Assembly (NCBI RefSeq): GCF_015710575.1
Contig: NZ_CP065373.1
Coordinates: 3,534,001-3,598,000 of the forward strand
Length of the DNA: 64,000 nt
Source: Mycolicibacterium mengxianglii
Lineage (GTDB): Bacteria > Actinomycetota > Actinomycetes > Mycobacteriales > Mycobacteriaceae
Reading direction: 5' to 3'
Below, piece by piece: positions 11,001-21,485 of the stretch (position 1 is the stretch's first letter; each line of letters opens with the position of its first letter). The notes beneath the pieces are model-generated. The model saw only the letters and a list, made by a program, of their open reading frames with translations. It did no database searches and had not been told where the DNA came from. The translations under genes and the position numbers were made by a program.

Positions 11001-11576
11001 GGTGAGTCGCGCCAGGTTGGCGGCCATCGCATCGAGCTTGCGGACCGCCTTTTCCTTGCGTTTGCGGTGCTTGAGCACCCCGGCCGCCTCTTCGATGAAG
11101 GCCCGCCGGTCTTCGGGTCGTGATTCCAGGATCTGCGACAGCCGGCCCTGGCCGACGATGACGTGCATCTCCCGGCCGATGCCGGAGTCGCTCAGCAGTT
11201 CCTGGACGTCCATCAGCCGGCAGGTGCTGCCGTTGATCTCGTACTCGCCGGCGCCGTCCCGGAACATCCGGCGGGTGATCGACACCTCGGCGTACTCGAT
11301 GGGCAGGGCGTTGTCGGAGTTGTCGATGGTCAGGGTCACTTCGGCGCGCCCCAGCGGTGCCCGCGTCGAGGTGCCGGCGAAGATGACGTCTTCCATCTTG
11401 CCGCCGCGCAGCGACTTGGCGCCCTGCTCCCCCATCACCCAGGTCAGCGCGTCGACGACATTGGATTTACCGGAGCCGTTGGGGCCCACCACGCAGGTGA
11501 TACCGGGTTCGAAGCGAAGAGTCGTGGGCGACGCGAAGGACTTGAAGCCCTTCAACGTCAGACTCTTGAGGTGCAT
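7992..11576 (-). CDS. smc: Chromosome segregation ATPase SMC
   Basis: SMC is the condensin subunit that extrudes and organises DNA loops with ScpA/ScpB. At 1194 residues it has the full family architecture: Walker A GPNGSGKS at residues 31-38, a first coiled coil from about 170 to 490, a hinge around 500-660, a returning coiled coil, and the C-terminal head with [14 protein letters not shown] and Walker [14 protein letters not shown]. It is the probable first gene of a minus-strand set with acyP, 32 bp upstream. Its 3' end overlaps that of fni by 11 bp. Confidence 0.98.
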   Translation of the reverse strand: MHLKSLTLKGFKSFASPTTLRFEPGITCVVGPNGSGKSNVVDALTWVMGEQGAKSLRGGKMEDVIFAGTSTRAPLGRAEVTLTIDNSDNALPIEYAEVSITRRMFRDGAGEYEINGSTCRLMDVQELLSDSGIGREMHVIVGQGRLSQILESRPEDRRAFIEEAAGVLKHRKRKEKAVRKLDAMAANLARLTDLTTELRRQLKPLGRQAEMARRAQTIQADLRDARLRLAADDLVRRQAEFDGVGGTEAALRKEHEEAVERLAVATDELTAHETAVGTLTERAEHAQQTWFRLSALAERVSATVRIATERTQLLAAEPVHSGGRDPDELDAEADEIHELEQQLLAELAETRARLESAREELGEAERAAAESERAHLAAVRAEADRREGLARLAGQVETMRARVESTDERVARLSEGIEEAGQRAERAKAEFETVQGQVDELDESEVGLDEQHDRSVAALRVAVERVTELQAAERSAERQVASLLARIDALAVGLERRDGAAWLTENLGGDGLFGPVATMMKVHTGYEVAVATVLGAAADAVAADDFDAARSAVAALKDADGGRAAIVLGDWPDQDSRPGGELPVGARWALDLVELPQRLRGALTALLAGVVVVDDMAAAVQTVTRQPQLRAVTVDGDLVGPGWIQGGSDRKPSTLEIASEIDKARNELAAAETQVEELSAALSGATAEQSARQDAAEQALAALNESDAAISQIYEQLGRLGQEARVADLEWHRQIRQRDELETSRAQTLAELAELEERLHNAEESPTVEADEPADRERLTAVVETVRAAEVEARLAVRTAEERANAVRGQADSLRRAATAEREARARAQRARAARAHAATVASAVGDSGRKLAERLAAVVGVASRSRDQLAAERQQRATAMTAARQEVDALKNRIATLTDSLHRDEVAKAQAALRIEQLEQTVLEQFGMAASDLVAEYGPQVGLPPSELEMAEYEQARERGEQVTAPAPMPFDRPTQERRAKRAERELAELGRVNPLALEEFAALEERYNFLSTQLEDVKAARKDLLDVVEDVDARILQVFAEAYADVEREFTQVFASLFPGGEGRLLLTNPGDMLTTGVEVEARPPGKKIKRLSLLSGGEKSLTAVAMLVAIFRARPSPFYVMDEVEAALDDVNLRRLLGLFEQLREKSQLIVITHQKPTMEIADALYGVTMQGDGITQVISQRLRGQELVKS

Positions 11577-11608
11577 GGCGTGCCAGCGTACCGCTAGTCG
11601 GGAAGGAA

Positions 11609-11899
11609 CTAGCGCTCGCTGAATCCCTGGATCTGCTCGCCCGAAGCCGACCAGTCAGCGATCACCTTGTCGACACGTCCGGGTGTGGTGTCCCCGTTCA
11701 GGAGTTCGAGCAGCCGCTCCCCTGCTGGTCGCGGCCCCTGGGCGACCACCAGCACCCGGCCGTCGGGCTGATTCTTCGCATAGCCGGTCAGCCCCAGTTC
11801 GAGTGCCCGGGCGCGCGTCCACCAGCGGAATCCCACACCCTGGACGTGCCCGTGCACCCAGGCGGTGAGCCGGACGTCGTCCGGGTTCGCCTCACTCAT
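11609..11899 (-). CDS. acyP: Acylphosphatase
   Basis: This is a small cytosolic enzyme that hydrolyses carboxyl-phosphate bonds. The 96-residue length and the motif [12 protein letters not shown] (phosphate loop with the catalytic Arg), followed by [11 protein letters not shown] with the catalytic Asn, are diagnostic. Its start overlaps the 3' end of the OsmC-like gene by 8 bp, indicating translational coupling, and smc follows after 32 bp. The same acyP-smc adjacency exists in M. tuberculosis. Confidence 0.95.
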   Translation of the reverse strand: MSEANPDDVRLTAWVHGHVQGVGFRWWTRARALELGLTGYAKNQPDGRVLVVAQGPRPAGERLLELLNGDTTPGRVDKVIADWSASGEQIQGFSER

Positions 11900-12308
11900 G
11901 GCGGCGGTCGTCGATCTCGAAGGTGACCTCGGTGCCCGCCTTCAGTGTCCGTCCGACGGTGCACACCTGATCGATCGCGCGGTTGACGACCGTCCGGACA
12001 CGCGCGGCCTCCTCCGCCGAGAGCCCGGACAGGTCGATCTCCATGGTCTCTTGCAGCAGCGGGTAGCGCTCCTGCTCGCGGTCCGCCGGGCCCGACACCC
12101 TGATCGTGGCCTGGTAATCGTCGCCGAGCCGTCGCGCCAACGGCACATCGCTGGACATTCCGCTGCACGCCGCGAGCGCGATCTTGAGCAGCTCGCCGGG
12201 GGTGAAGACGCCCTCGACGTCCTCCGAGCCGATCAGCACCTCCGCGCCGCGCGAACTCTTGCCCGTGTAGCGCCGGGCCCCGGTTCGTTCGACCCACAGT
12301 TCGGTCAT
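11892..12308 (-). CDS. OsmC/Ohr family protein (Rv2923c-like)
   Basis: The family contains cysteine-based peroxidases acting on organic hydroperoxides. The 138-residue protein reads MTELWVERTGARRYTG, has a GSEDVEGVFTPGELLKIALA helix, and then ACSGMSSD, which holds one catalytic-type cysteine. I do not see the second cysteine that Ohr/OsmC peroxidases normally carry, so peroxidase activity is uncertain. It overlaps acyP by 8 bp. The ATG at 12308 follows GGAAGGACAGCAGC. Confidence 0.85.
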   Translation of the reverse strand: MTELWVERTGARRYTGKSSRGAEVLIGSEDVEGVFTPGELLKIALAACSGMSSDVPLARRLGDDYQATIRVSGPADREQERYPLLQETMEIDLSGLSAEEAARVRTVVNRAIDQVCTVGRTLKAGTEVTFEIDDRRHE

Positions 12309-12329
12309 TGCTGCTGTCCTTCCGGTATC

Positions 12330-12353
12330 CGCCCAAACTCACGTTTGGGCGGG
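12330..12353. terminator. Perfect hairpin between mutM and the OsmC-like gene
   Basis: Ten-bp arms (CCGCCCAAAC / GTTTGGGCGG) enclose a 4-nt loop, about 50 bp after the mutM stop and just upstream of the osmC-like start. There is no U-tract. It may be a GC-type terminator for mutM, an operator, or part of a dispersed intergenic repeat. Confidence 0.4.
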
Positions 12354-12403
12354 AAAGTGCGAGAGCGAACGGGTGAAACGTCGATCTCGGCGTGTCGGGG
12401 TAT

Positions 12404-13267
12404 TCAACCGCGGGGCCGCGGCTGGCATTTCGGGCAGTAGAACGACGACCGGTTCATGAACTTCTCCCGGTGCATCACCGCCCCGCACCGGCGGCACGGC
12501 TCACCTTCGCGGCCGTACGCGTCCAGCGACCGGTCGAAGTATCCGGACTCACCGTTGACATTGACATAGAGCGAATCAAAGGACGTGCCGCCCTGGGCCA
12601 GCGCTTCGCGCATCACCTCGGCGGCCGCGTCCAGCAGATTGCCCAGCTGAGTACGGGTCAGGTTGGCCGCGGTCCGGGCGCCGTGGACTTTGGCCCGCCA
12701 CAGCGCTTCGTCGGCGTAGATGTTGCCGATGCCGGACACCACGGTCTGGTTGAGCAGCTGGCGTTTGATCTCAGAATGCTTGCCGCGCAACACCTTCACC
12801 ACCGCGTCCCGATCGAAGAGGGGATCCAGCGGGTCGCGGGCCAGATGAGCGACCGGCAGCGGAACCGGGGTGCCGTCGACGTTCACCATGTCCGCGAGCT
12901 GCCACCCACCGAACGTCCGCTGGTCGACGAAGCTCAGCGCCGTGCCGTCATCGAGCAGCGCGGCGATCCGGATGTGTTGCTCGCGGGCCACGGTGCCCAG
13001 CAGCATCTGCCCGCTCATCCCGAGGTGCACCACCAACGCCTGATCGGCGGTGTCGGAGTCGCCATCGAGCAGCAGCCAGAGGTATTTGCCGCGACGACCG
13101 GTCCCACTGATGCGGGCATCGAGCAGCCGGGCCGCAAGGTCAGCCGGGCCGGCAACGTGGCGGCGTGCCGCCCGCGGGTGATGGACGCGCACCGCGGAGA
13201 TGGTGTGGCCGGCGACGTGCGTCTGCAATCCCCGCCGGACGACCTCGACCTCAGGAAGTTCAGGCAT
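12404..13267 (-). CDS. mutM: Formamidopyrimidine-DNA glycosylase (MutM/Fpg)
   Basis: It excises 8-oxoguanine and formamidopyrimidines and has AP-lyase activity. The 287-residue protein begins [10 protein letters not shown] (the N-terminal proline is the nucleophile and Glu3 the acid), contains the helix-two-turn-helix region around [17 protein letters not shown], and ends in a four-cysteine zinc finger: CRRCG then YCPKCQ. It lies 15 bp after rnc on the same strand, the usual rnc-fpg order. All key residues are intact. Confidence 0.97.
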   Translation of the reverse strand: MPELPEVEVVRRGLQTHVAGHTISAVRVHHPRAARRHVAGPADLAARLLDARISGTGRRGKYLWLLLDGDSDTADQALVVHLGMSGQMLLGTVAREQHIRIAALLDDGTALSFVDQRTFGGWQLADMVNVDGTPVPLPVAHLARDPLDPLFDRDAVVKVLRGKHSEIKRQLLNQTVVSGIGNIYADEALWRAKVHGARTAANLTRTQLGNLLDAAAEVMREALAQGGTSFDSLYVNVNGESGYFDRSLDAYGREGEPCRRCGAVMHREKFMNRSSFYCPKCQPRPRG

Positions 13268-13282
13268 CCGACACGGTTACGC

Positions 13283-14017
13283 TCATGCCTTCTCTTCGGG
13301 CGGGGATTCCTGTTCCATCAGGGCCTTCCACGCCATCGCCGCCGCCTTCTGCTCGGCCTCTTTCTTGGACCGGCCGACTCCGGTGCCGTACTCGACGTCC
13401 TTGACGACGACGGTGGCGGTGAACTGCTTGTCGTGATCGGGTCCGGTGGAGGTCACGAGATACGCCGGCGAACCCAGAGTCTTCGACGCACTGAGTTCTT
13501 GAAGGCTGGTCTTCCAATCCAGGCCGGCGCCAAGTGTCGGCGCCGTCTCGAGCAGCGGCCCGAACAGCCGCAGGATCACCTTGCGTGCGGTGTCGATCCC
13601 GTGTTGCAGATACACCGCCCCCAGCAGCGACTCCATGCCGTCGGCAAGGATGCTGGATTTGTCGGGCCCGCCGGTGTGCATCTCCCCGCGGCCCAGCAGC
13701 AGATAGAACCCCAGGCCGTCGGGAGTCAGGTGGCGAGCGACGTCCGCGAGTGCCTGGGTGTTGACCACGTGGGCCCGCAGTTTGGCGAGGTCACCTTCGC
13801 TGCGGTCGGGATGGCGGTGGTACAGCTCGTCGGTCACGGTGAGTCCGAGCACCGCGTCCCCGAGGAATTCGAGTCGCTCATTGGTGGGCAGGCCGCCGTT
13901 TTCGTAGGCGTAGCTGCGGTGGGTCAGCGCCAGCGTCAGCAGTTCCGGGCTCAGGTCGACCCCCAGCGCCCCGATCAGCGGCTGTCTGTCGGTGGCGCCG
14001 GCTGGGTGCTCACTCAC
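13283..14017 (-). CDS. rnc: Ribonuclease III
   Basis: RNase III cleaves double-stranded RNA in rRNA and mRNA processing. From GTG 14017 it is 244 residues, with the catalytic signature [14 protein letters not shown], the downstream acidic helix [15 protein letters not shown], and a C-terminal dsRNA-binding domain ([10 protein letters not shown] to [16 protein letters not shown]). The open frame continues further upstream, but GTG 14017 overlaps the TGA of the DUF177 gene as GTGA and gives the family-length protein, so it is the better start. Confidence 0.97.
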   Translation of the reverse strand: MSEHPAGATDRQPLIGALGVDLSPELLTLALTHRSYAYENGGLPTNERLEFLGDAVLGLTVTDELYHRHPDRSEGDLAKLRAHVVNTQALADVARHLTPDGLGFYLLLGRGEMHTGGPDKSSILADGMESLLGAVYLQHGIDTARKVILRLFGPLLETAPTLGAGLDWKTSLQELSASKTLGSPAYLVTSTGPDHDKQFTATVVVKDVEYGTGVGRSKKEAEQKAAAMAWKALMEQESPPEEKA

Positions 14018-14622
14018 TGCTGATCCCCGGCTTCCCCCGAGTTCTGGTCGGGCATCATCTGCGCCAACTTCGCCCAGCGCGGGTCGATCACGTCGTGGTG
14101 GTGGTCGGGTCCGGCGGTGGCCAGTGGAACGCCGCAGTTGGGGCAGAGTCCGGGACAGTCCTCTGTGCAGACCGGCGAGAACGGCAGCTGCAACACCACC
14201 TCGTCGATGATGGACTGCTCGAGGGCGACGGTCTCGTCGACCACGTGGCCCACCTCGTCCTCCTCCGTCGTCGCCTCCGTGGTGCTGTCGGGGTAGGCGA
14301 ACAGCTCGGTCAGCTCGATCTCCACCGAGCCGGTGATCGGCGTCAGACATCGGGCGCACTCGCCGGTGGTCGGCGCGGTGACGGTACCTGTCACCAGGAC
14401 GCCTTCGGACACCGACTGCAGGACGAGGTCCAGCGTCAGCGGCGCACCCGCCTGAATGGCCACCAGGTCGACGCCGATTCGGGACGGACTGGGAACCGTT
14501 TCGCGGATCGCCATCATGGACCCGGGACGGCGACCCAACCGCGAGATGTCGAAGGTCAACGTCGAGGGCGTATGCCGATGTCTTGCAGAGTTATTGGACG
14601 ACACTTTTTTTGACACCGACAT
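14014..14622 (-). CDS. DUF177 / YceD-like protein (Rv2926c-like)
   Basis: YceD-family proteins are linked to ribosome and 23S rRNA maturation in other bacteria. The 202-residue protein has the typical [12 protein letters not shown] core and a C-terminal cysteine cluster, [13 protein letters not shown], able to bind metal. An acidic stretch (TTEEDEVGH) lies between them. In many bacteria rpmF follows; here rnc follows, with a 4-bp overlap. The position next to rnc and mutM supports an RNA-metabolism role. The exact biochemical role is unknown. Confidence 0.88.
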   Translation of the reverse strand: MSVSKKVSSNNSARHRHTPSTLTFDISRLGRRPGSMMAIRETVPSPSRIGVDLVAIQAGAPLTLDLVLQSVSEGVLVTGTVTAPTTGECARCLTPITGSVEIELTELFAYPDSTTEATTEEDEVGHVVDETVALEQSIIDEVVLQLPFSPVCTEDCPGLCPNCGVPLATAGPDHHHDVIDPRWAKLAQMMPDQNSGEAGDQQ

Positions 14623-14670
14623 ACTGTGATTCTACGGCGCGCCCGCAGGCGGTTGCGGGCGCGCGTCCGC

Positions 14671-15408
14671 TCAGCGCTGGGCGTAGTCGTGGGTGCCGGC
14701 CGCGGTGCGCAGCTGATGGCGGCCACGTCCGACCGAGCGCAACGTGCCGTTGAGGTAATCCTCGAACTCGGCGAGTTTGCTGTCGACGTAGATGTCACAC
14801 TCGCCACGCAGCCGGTCGGCTTCGGCGTGAGCGGCATCGATGAGCCGCGACGATTCGGCGTGCGCGGACTGCACCACCTCGGTCTGCGAGACCAGTCGCT
14901 GCTGCTCTTTGATGCCTTCCTGGACGGCTTTCTCGTAGGAGATGTTGCCGCTCTCCACCAACCGGTCGGCCTCGGCCTTGGCGCGGCCGACTGCGGTCTC
15001 GTAGTCGCGTTTGGCGTTGGCGGCCAGCCGATTGGCTTCCTCGCGCGCCTCCCCGACCATGCGCTCGCAGTGCTGCCGCGCCTCGGTGACCATGCGGTCG
15101 GCCTGGGCCTTGGCATCGGCGAGCAGCCGGTCGGCCTCACCGCGGGCGTGACCGAGCGTCGACTCGGCTTCGGCCGTCGCCGAGGCGACCATGCCATCGG
15201 CATGCTGCTTGGCGTCGCGCAACATCGTGTCGCGGGCGTCGAGCACGTCCTGGGCGTCATCGAGTTCGCCAGGGATGGCGTCCTTGATGTCGTCGATCAG
15301 TTCGAGGACGTCGCCGCGTGGCACGACGCACCCGGCGGTCATGGGCACGCCGCGCGCCTCTTCGACAATGGCACCCAACTCATCGAGCGCTTCAAATACT
15401 CGGTACAC
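14671..15408 (-). CDS. sepIVA: DivIVA-like septum protein SepIVA
   Basis: The 245-residue, almost entirely coiled-coil protein starts MYRVFEALDELGAIVEEARG, followed by a long Ala/Glu/Arg heptad region with repeated EADRLL-type segments. It matches the mycobacterial DivIVA-domain protein known to act in septation and early cell-wall synthesis. GTG 15408 is preceded by GGAGGGT. The end is basic and mixed (RSVGRGRHQLRTAAG). It is followed by the DUF177 gene after 48 bp and preceded by a 140-bp gap to coaD. Confidence 0.93.
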   Translation of the reverse strand: MYRVFEALDELGAIVEEARGVPMTAGCVVPRGDVLELIDDIKDAIPGELDDAQDVLDARDTMLRDAKQHADGMVASATAEAESTLGHARGEADRLLADAKAQADRMVTEARQHCERMVGEAREEANRLAANAKRDYETAVGRAKAEADRLVESGNISYEKAVQEGIKEQQRLVSQTEVVQSAHAESSRLIDAAHAEADRLRGECDIYVDSKLAEFEDYLNGTLRSVGRGRHQLRTAAGTHDYAQR

Positions 15409-15548
15409 AGCGCACCCTCCAGGCCTCGTGGTTGTTACCAGTGTGCCTGGTGTTGCGCCTGTGACTGCGCTGCCCGGACGGTGTGTCGCACTTTGATGAT
15501 CAAACTCGCCACCTGCAGGTTCCCCACCGGCACCCTGGCTTCATTATG

Positions 15549-16025
15549 TCAGCCGCGCAGTTTGTCCTGCAGGCGCGCATTCACCGGTGCCGGCAGCAGG
15601 TCGCTGACGTCGCCGCCCAGCGACGCCACCTCTTTGGCCAACGATGACGAGACGAAGGAGAACTGCGGTGTGGTGGCGACGAAGAACGTGTCCACCCCCG
15701 CGACGTGCCGGTTCATCTGCGCCATCTGCAGCTCGTACTCGAAGTCGGTTCCGGACCGTAACCCCTTGACGATGGCGGTGAGGCCGCGGCTCTTCACGAA
15801 GTCGACCACCAGGCCCTGCCCCGACTCGGCCCGCAGATTGGGCAGATGAGTCGTCGACTCTTCGATCAGAGCGATCCGCTCCTCGAGGGTGAACATGCCC
15901 TTTTTGTTCGGGTTGACCAGTACCGCCACCACCACTTCGTCGAACTGCGCTGCTGCGCGCTCGAAGATGTCGATGTGTCCAAGGGTCACCGGATCGAAGG
16001 AACCCGGGCACACGGCGCCACTCAT
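15549..16025 (-). CDS. coaD: Phosphopantetheine adenylyltransferase
   Basis: CoaD catalyses the penultimate step of coenzyme A synthesis. The 158-residue protein has the nucleotidyltransferase motif [16 protein letters not shown] near the N-terminus, the [17 protein letters not shown] substrate loop, and the late [14 protein letters not shown] segment, here [17 protein letters not shown]. Length and motifs are typical. It follows rsmD by 11 bp, an arrangement shared with many bacteria. In M. tuberculosis the upstream flank of this gene carries the large PDIM/PGL region, absent here. Confidence 0.97.
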   Translation of the reverse strand: MSGAVCPGSFDPVTLGHIDIFERAAAQFDEVVVAVLVNPNKKGMFTLEERIALIEESTTHLPNLRAESGQGLVVDFVKSRGLTAIVKGLRSGTDFEYELQMAQMNRHVAGVDTFFVATTPQFSFVSSSLAKEVASLGGDVSDLLPAPVNARLQDKLRG

Positions 16026-16036
16026 GGCACCCGACG

Positions 16037-16609
16037 CTAGCAGGGCGTTTCGGTGTCGAGCCGTTCGGCCATCTCCAGCCGGGTATCGCCGTAACTGCGC
16101 TGGCGCCAGGCCTGAAACCCCGCCGGCCAGGTGATCGGTGCGCTACCGGAGGGGCGTTCGACCACCACCACAGTTCCCGTCGCCGTCCACCCGTTCTCGA
16201 CCAACGCGACCAGGGTGGCCTCGAGGTCGGCGGTGCTCACGTCATACGGCGGATCGGCGAACACCACGTCCATCGGCCCGGCCGCGCCACCGGCGAGCAC
16301 CGCGTCGACCGATCCGCGCCGCACCGTGGCACCCGGCAACCCCAGCACTGCGATGTTCTGGGCTATCACCGCAGCGGCCCGTTGATTGCTTTCGACCAAC
16401 AGCGCCGAGCGCGCACCGCGTGACAGTGCCTCCAGACCCAGCGCCCCCGACCCGGCATAGAGATCGAGCACCGCAAGGCCGGTGAAGTCCAGCCGGGCCA
16501 CCAGCACGTTGAACAGCGACTCCCGCACCCGGTCGGTGGTCGGCCTGGTACCGCGCGGTGGCACTACCAGCCGCCTCCCGCCGGCCGCCCCGGCAATGAT
16601 GCGGGTCAG
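16037..16609 (-). CDS. rsmD: 16S rRNA (guanine966-N2)-methyltransferase RsmD, probable CTG start
   Basis: RsmD methylates 16S rRNA of the small subunit. Motifs: [19 protein letters not shown] (SAM site) and FADPPYD (catalytic DPPY). The conserved N-terminus [13 protein letters not shown] is encoded just upstream of the first ordinary start (GTG 16564). The frame is closed by a TGA a few codons further up, with no ATG, GTG or TTG between. A CTG at 16607-16609 overlaps the pca stop as CTGA and would give a 190-residue, family-length protein. I infer this as the start. A GTG 16564 start would drop conserved residues. Confidence 0.9.
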   Translation of the reverse strand: MTRIIAGAAGGRRLVVPPRGTRPTTDRVRESLFNVLVARLDFTGLAVLDLYAGSGALGLEALSRGARSALLVESNQRAAAVIAQNIAVLGLPGATVRRGSVDAVLAGGAAGPMDVVFADPPYDVSTADLEATLVALVENGWTATGTVVVVERPSGSAPITWPAGFQAWRQRSYGDTRLEMAERLDTETPC

Positions 16610-19600
16610 CTGACGACCACCAGCAGGTCACCGCCTTCGACCTGTGCGGTTTCCGATACGGCGACGCGCTCGACGGTGCCGGCTTTGGGGGCGGTGATCG
16701 CTGCCTCCATCTTCATCGCCTCGATCGTGGCGATGGTCTGCCCGGCCTCGATGGCGTCACCCTCCCCGACCGTCACGGTGACGACACCGGCGAAGGGAGC
16801 TGCGACATGACTGGAATTGCCGCGGTCCGCCTTTTCTGCGGTGGGTACCGCCGAGGCGATGTGGCGGTCACGCACCACGATGGGGCGCAGCTGGCCGTTC
16901 ATGATGCACATGACGGTGCGCATGCCCCGCTCGTCCGGATCGGAGATCGCCTCCAGCCCGATGAGCAGCTCCACGCCCTTCTCCAACTGCACCCGGTGCT
17001 CATCACTTTGCCGCAGCCCGTAGAAGAACTGGTTGGCGCTGAGCTGGCTGGTGTCGCCGTAGAGCTCGCGGTGGGCCTCGAACTCGGCGGTCGGCCCGGG
17101 GAACAGCAGCCGGTTCAGCGTGGCTTGTCGTTCGGGCCCGGACTTGCCCAGCGCCGCCTCGTCCTCGCTCGACAGGTGTTGTTCGGGCTTGGCCGGCCCG
17201 CGACCTTCCAAAGCCTTGGTACGCAAGGGTTCTGGCCAGCCGCCGGGAGGATCTCCCAGTTCACCGCGCAGGAACCCGATGACCGAATCGGGGATGTCGT
17301 ATTTGGCCGGGTCGGCGGCGAACTCCTCGGCGGTGATACCGGCACCGACCAACGCCAAGGCCAGGTCCCCCACCACCTTCGACGACGGTGTGACTTTCAC
17401 CAAATGGCCCAGGATCCGGTCCGCGGCCGCATAGTTGGCTTCGATCTCTTCGAAGCGGTCCCCGAATCCCAGGGCGATCGCCTGTTGCCGCAGATTCGAC
17501 AACTGTCCGCCCGGAATTTCGTGGCTGTATACCCGGCCAGTCGGGGCCGGAGGGCCCGACGCGGCAACATCGAAGGGCGAGTAGACCTTTCGCAGCGCCT
17601 CCCAGTACGGCTCCAGCTCACAGACCGCGTCCAACGACAACCCGGTGTCACGCTCGGTATGAGCGGCAGCGGCCACGATCGAGGACAACGCGGGCTGACT
17701 GGTCGTGCCCGCCAACGGCGCCGCCGCACCGTCGACGGCGTCCGCACCGGCCTGCCAGGCGGACAGATATGTGGCCAACTGGCCGCCGGGAGTGTCGTGG
17801 GTGTGCACGTGCACGGGCAGGTCGAACCGGGATTTCAACGCACTCACCAACGTGGCCGCCGCCGGCGGACGCAGCAGACCTGCCATGTCCTTGATGGCCA
17901 GCACATGGGCACCGGCCTCGACGATCTCCTCAGCCAGCCGCAGGTAATAGTCCAACGTGTACAGCTGTTCGGCCGGGTTGGACAGATCGCCGGTATAGCA
18001 CATCGCCACCTCGGCGACCGCGGTATTGGTCGCACGCACGGCGTCGATGGCCGGCCGCATGGACTCGATGTTGTTCAGCGCGTCGAAGATTCGGAAGATG
18101 TCCACCCCGGTCGCGGTGGCCTCGTCGACGAACGCCGACGTGACCGTCTCCGGATACGGGGTGTAGCCCACCGTGTTGCGGCCCCGCAGCAGCATCTGCA
18201 AACAGATGTTGGGCAACGCTTCCCGCAACCCCGCCAGCCGCTCCCACGGATCTTCCTTCAGGAAGCGCAGCGCCACATCGTAAGTGGCCCCGCCCCAGCA
18301 CTCCATCGACAGCAGCTGCGGCATCATCCTGGCGATATAGGGGGCCACCATCAACAACCCGTTGGTACGGATCCGGGTCGCCAACAACGACTGGTGCGCA
18401 TCCCGGAAAGTGGTGTCGGTGACGCCGATAGCCGGCGAATCCTTGAGCCATTGCGCGAAACCGAGGGGTCCGAGTTCGGTCAACCGCTGCTTGGACCCCG
18501 CGGGCGGCTCCGTGCTGATATCGATATCGGGCAGTTTGTCGTGCGGGTACACCGTCGAAGTCCGGGGCCCGTGCGGCTGATTGACCGTCACATCCGCCAG
18601 GTACGTCAGGATCTTGGTGCCACGATCCGCCGACGACCGCGAAGTCAGCAACCCGGGCCGCTCTTCGATGAACGAGGTGGTGACCCGGCCGGCCACGAAG
18701 TCCGGATCGTCGAGCACTGCCGCCAGGAACGGGATGTTCGTCGACACGCCGCGAATCCGGAACTCCGCCACTGCCCGGCGCGCCCGCCGCACTGCGGTCG
18801 GGAAGTCCCGTCCGCGGCATGTCAGCTTGACCAGCATGGAATCGAAATGCGCGGACACCTCAGCGCCCAGCAGGGTGCCTCCGTCTAGCCGGATGCCCGC
18901 ACCGCCCGGGGACCGGTAGGCGGTGATCCGGCCGGTGTCCGGGCGGAACCCGTTGGCGGGGTCTTCGGTGGTGATCCGGCACTGCAGTGCTGCGCCGTGG
19001 GGGACGATCGCCTCCTGGCTCAAGCCCAGATCGGTCAGCGACTCCCCCGCGGCGATCCGCAATTGGGAGGACACCAGGTCGACGTCGGTGATCTCCTCGG
19101 TCACCGTGTGCTCCACCTGGATCCGCGGGTTCATCTCGATGAACACGTGATTGCCGCGCTCATCGAGCAGGAATTCCACCGTCCCGGCGCACGAATAGCC
19201 GATCTGTCGGGCGAAGGCCACCGCGTCGCTGCAGATTCGTTCCCGTAGACCGGGATCCAGGTTCGGCGCCGGTGCCAACTCGATCACCTTCTGGTGACGC
19301 CGTTGGACCGAACAGTCCCGCTCGAAGAGGTGGATGACATTGCCGTAGGTATCGGCCAGGATCTGCACCTCGATGTGGCGCGGGTTGATCACGGCCTGCT
19401 CGAGGAACACTGTCGCGTCACCGAACGCCGATTCCGCTTCCCGCGAGGCCGCTTCGATGGCTTCCCGCAGCTGCCCGGGCTCGGCGACCCGGCGCATTCC
19501 GCGGCCACCGCCGCCGGAAACCGCCTTGACGAACAACGGGAATTCCATGGACTCGGCCGCGGCCAGCAACTCCTCGACATCTGCCGAGGGCGCCGAGGAC

Positions 19601-19995
19601 GCCAACACCGGCAGGCCGGCCTCCCGCGCCGCCGCGATGGCCCGTGCCTTGTTGCCCGTGAGCTCCAGCACGTCGGCCGATGGCCCGACGAAGGTGATCC
19701 CGGCCGCGGCACACGCCGACGCCAACTCCGGGTTCTCGGAGAGGAATCCGTAGCCCGGGTACACCGCGTCAGCGCCGGCAGCGACCGCGGTGCCCACGAT
19801 CTCGTCGACCGACAGATACGCCCGGACGGGATGACCGACCTCGCCGATCTGATACGACTCGTCAGCTTTGAGGCGGTGGACCGAATTGCGGTCCTCGTAC
19901 GGGTACACCGCAACGGTGCTGACATTCAGCTCATAGGCTGCACGGAACGCCCGAACGGCGATCTCACCACGATTGGCGACCAGAACCTTCTTCAT
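16606..19995 (-). CDS. pca: Pyruvate carboxylase
   Basis: It carboxylates pyruvate to oxaloacetate (anaplerosis). The roughly 1129-residue single chain shows the biotin carboxylase domain ([50 protein letters not shown]), the carboxyltransferase domain starting around residue 530 ([35 protein letters not shown]) and a C-terminal biotinyl domain with EAMKMEA carrying the biotinylated lysine. ATG 19995 is preferred over an adjacent GTG at 19998. The stop overlaps rsmD by 4 bp. All domains are complete. Confidence 0.97.
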   Translation of the reverse strand: MKKVLVANRGEIAVRAFRAAYELNVSTVAVYPYEDRNSVHRLKADESYQIGEVGHPVRAYLSVDEIVGTAVAAGADAVYPGYGFLSENPELASACAAAGITFVGPSADVLELTGNKARAIAAAREAGLPVLASSAPSADVEELLAAAESMEFPLFVKAVSGGGGRGMRRVAEPGQLREAIEAASREAESAFGDATVFLEQAVINPRHIEVQILADTYGNVIHLFERDCSVQRRHQKVIELAPAPNLDPGLRERICSDAVAFARQIGYSCAGTVEFLLDERGNHVFIEMNPRIQVEHTVTEEITDVDLVSSQLRIAAGESLTDLGLSQEAIVPHGAALQCRITTEDPANGFRPDTGRITAYRSPGGAGIRLDGGTLLGAEVSAHFDSMLVKLTCRGRDFPTAVRRARRAVAEFRIRGVSTNIPFLAAVLDDPDFVAGRVTTSFIEERPGLLTSRSSADRGTKILTYLADVTVNQPHGPRTSTVYPHDKLPDIDISTEPPAGSKQRLTELGPLGFAQWLKDSPAIGVTDTTFRDAHQSLLATRIRTNGLLMVAPYIARMMPQLLSMECWGGATYDVALRFLKEDPWERLAGLREALPNICLQMLLRGRNTVGYTPYPETVTSAFVDEATATGVDIFRIFDALNNIESMRPAIDAVRATNTAVAEVAMCYTGDLSNPAEQLYTLDYYLRLAEEIVEAGAHVLAIKDMAGLLRPPAAATLVSALKSRFDLPVHVHTHDTPGGQLATYLSAWQAGADAVDGAAAPLAGTTSQPALSSIVAAAAHTERDTGLSLDAVCELEPYWEALRKVYSPFDVAASGPPAPTGRVYSHEIPGGQLSNLRQQAIALGFGDRFEEIEANYAAADRILGHLVKVTPSSKVVGDLALALVGAGITAEEFAADPAKYDIPDSVIGFLRGELGDPPGGWPEPLRTKALEGRGPAKPEQHLSSEDEAALGKSGPERQATLNRLLFPGPTAEFEAHRELYGDTSQLSANQFFYGLRQSDEHRVQLEKGVELLIGLEAISDPDERGMRTVMCIMNGQLRPIVVRDRHIASAVPTAEKADRGNSSHVAAPFAGVVTVTVGEGDAIEAGQTIATIEAMKMEAAITAPKAGTVERVAVSETAQVEGGDLLVVVS

Positions 19996-20034
19996 CACAT
20001 GCAGCCCTATCTGTGGAAGTCCAGCGGCCGGCGA

Positions 20035-20664
20035 TCAGATCAGGGTCGACCAGTAGTCCCAGAACCGGATCAGGATCATCAGGAGAACCGCGGTGAACCA
20101 TAGTGTGACGATCGACCACCGCCACTGGTGGAGGGTGCGCAGCACGGCATTTCCCGCCAACGGGCGCAACACAATCGAGGCCACCACGACAAGCAGCGGG
20201 ATCATCACCGCCCAGACCACCATGCAGTACGGACACAGCGCACCGATGCGGTACAGACTCTGGAAGATCAGCCAGTGCACGAAGACCACACCGAGGGCTG
20301 TCCCGATCGCCAGTCCGACCCAATACCACTGGGGCAGACGAACTTTGGCCACTGCAAGCACACCGGTGACCAAAACCACGGTGAAGCCGGTTATCCCGAT
20401 GAGGGGGTTGGGGAAGCCGAACAGCGCTGCCTGCGGTGTCACCATCACCGAACCGCACGACAGCACCGGGTTCAGGCTGCAGGACGGCACGTAGGACGGG
20501 TCCTTGAGCAGCTCGATCTTCTCGATGGTCAGCGTGGCCGCGGCGACGAGCCCGATGATGCCGGCCAGCAGGACCCACAGCGCACTGGGCCGGGCGACGC
20601 CGACACCCGTGCGCTCCGGTGGTTGACGCACCGGAGTCACGTCGGCTTCGGGCATGGCGGTCAC
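20035..20664 (-). CDS. Vitamin K epoxide reductase-family protein (VKOR)
   Basis: Bacterial VKOR reoxidises DsbA-type thiol oxidases using menaquinone. The 209-residue integral membrane protein has about four to five hydrophobic segments. It has the paired cysteines expected: Cys62 and Cys70 in the periplasmic loop (SCSLNPVLSCGSV) and the CPYC redox motif at 144-147. It starts 4 bp inside the DsbA-like gene (GTGA overlap), so the two are co-translated. The pairing makes the redox partnership explicit. It corresponds to Rv2968c. Confidence 0.95.
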   Translation of the reverse strand: MTAMPEADVTPVRQPPERTGVGVARPSALWVLLAGIIGLVAAATLTIEKIELLKDPSYVPSCSLNPVLSCGSVMVTPQAALFGFPNPLIGITGFTVVLVTGVLAVAKVRLPQWYWVGLAIGTALGVVFVHWLIFQSLYRIGALCPYCMVVWAVMIPLLVVVASIVLRPLAGNAVLRTLHQWRWSIVTLWFTAVLLMILIRFWDYWSTLI

Positions 20665-21419
20665 GATGCCGCGGGTGTCGCCGCCGTGTCGAGTCCCGGG
20701 ACGTCGCCGACGATCTCACGGACCTTGCCGACCAGCTCTTCGGGAGTGCTGTACTGGTAGTCGTCGCCGTTGATACGCACACTCGGGGTGGAGTTGATAC
20801 CGGCGGCTGCCGCCAGACCGGCCACCATGTCGTTGTAGTTGCCCTTGGTGATGCAGTCGGCAACCGCACCGGCGACGCCGGCTTGACGCGCGGTCTCGAT
20901 CAGCGCGGCATTGTCCGGTGCCGGCGCACCCTCGTCGGGCTGCTGCGCGAAGAGCGCCCCGTGGAAGCGACGGAACGCGTCCTTATTCGGGCTGGTGTCC
21001 TCCTCGGCGACGCAGTACGCGGCGTTGGCGGCCCGGGTGGAGTAGTTGTCGTTCATCGGTGTGTCCAGGATCGCAACCATGTTGTAGTCGACGGCCACGG
21101 CTCCGCTGTCGATGAGCTTGTTCAGCGTCGGGCCCATTGCCTGCTCGAAGCTGCGGCAATGTGGGCACTGGAAGTCCTCGTAGAGCGAGATCACCGCTTT
21201 GGGATCACTGCTGCCCTCGTCGGTGACGACGTTGCTGGAGGCGACGCGTACCGCCTGGACTTCGCCGGCCTGCTTCTTGTCGCTCGACATCACGATGTAG
21301 AGCACCAGGGCGACGGCGAAGACGACCACGACGGCGGTCAGTCCGATCTGGATCGCCAGGTTGCCTTTGCGGTCGGCAGCTTTCAGGTTGTACTTGACGG
21401 GACGTTTGGGTTTGGCCAC
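20661..21419 (-). CDS. Membrane-anchored DsbA-like thiol oxidase
   Basis: It introduces disulfides into exported proteins and is recycled by the adjacent VKOR. The 252-residue protein has a cytoplasmic basic N-terminus, one membrane helix at about 22-43, and a thioredoxin-fold domain with the CPHC active site at 85-88 (context LYEDFQCPHCRSFEQAMG). The cis-Pro loop region lies near GINSTPSVRIN. It corresponds to Rv2969c. GTG 21419 is the first start giving the basic-plus-membrane N-terminus. Confidence 0.95.
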   Translation of the reverse strand: MAKPKRPVKYNLKAADRKGNLAIQIGLTAVVVVFAVALVLYIVMSSDKKQAGEVQAVRVASSNVVTDEGSSDPKAVISLYEDFQCPHCRSFEQAMGPTLNKLIDSGAVAVDYNMVAILDTPMNDNYSTRAANAAYCVAEEDTSPNKDAFRRFHGALFAQQPDEGAPAPDNAALIETARQAGVAGAVADCITKGNYNDMVAGLAAAAGINSTPSVRINGDDYQYSTPEELVGKVREIVGDVPGLDTAATPAAS

Positions 21420-21485
21420 AGGTTCAGGGATCCTCGTGCTCGCGGGTTGGCCACTCCAGCGTACCGGCGCGGCGAAACCGCTGGT

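Noticed and set aside
16807..18888. A 693-residue frame antisense to pca
   Set aside because: It mirrors the pyruvate carboxylase codons; composition is that of a reverse-complement shadow.
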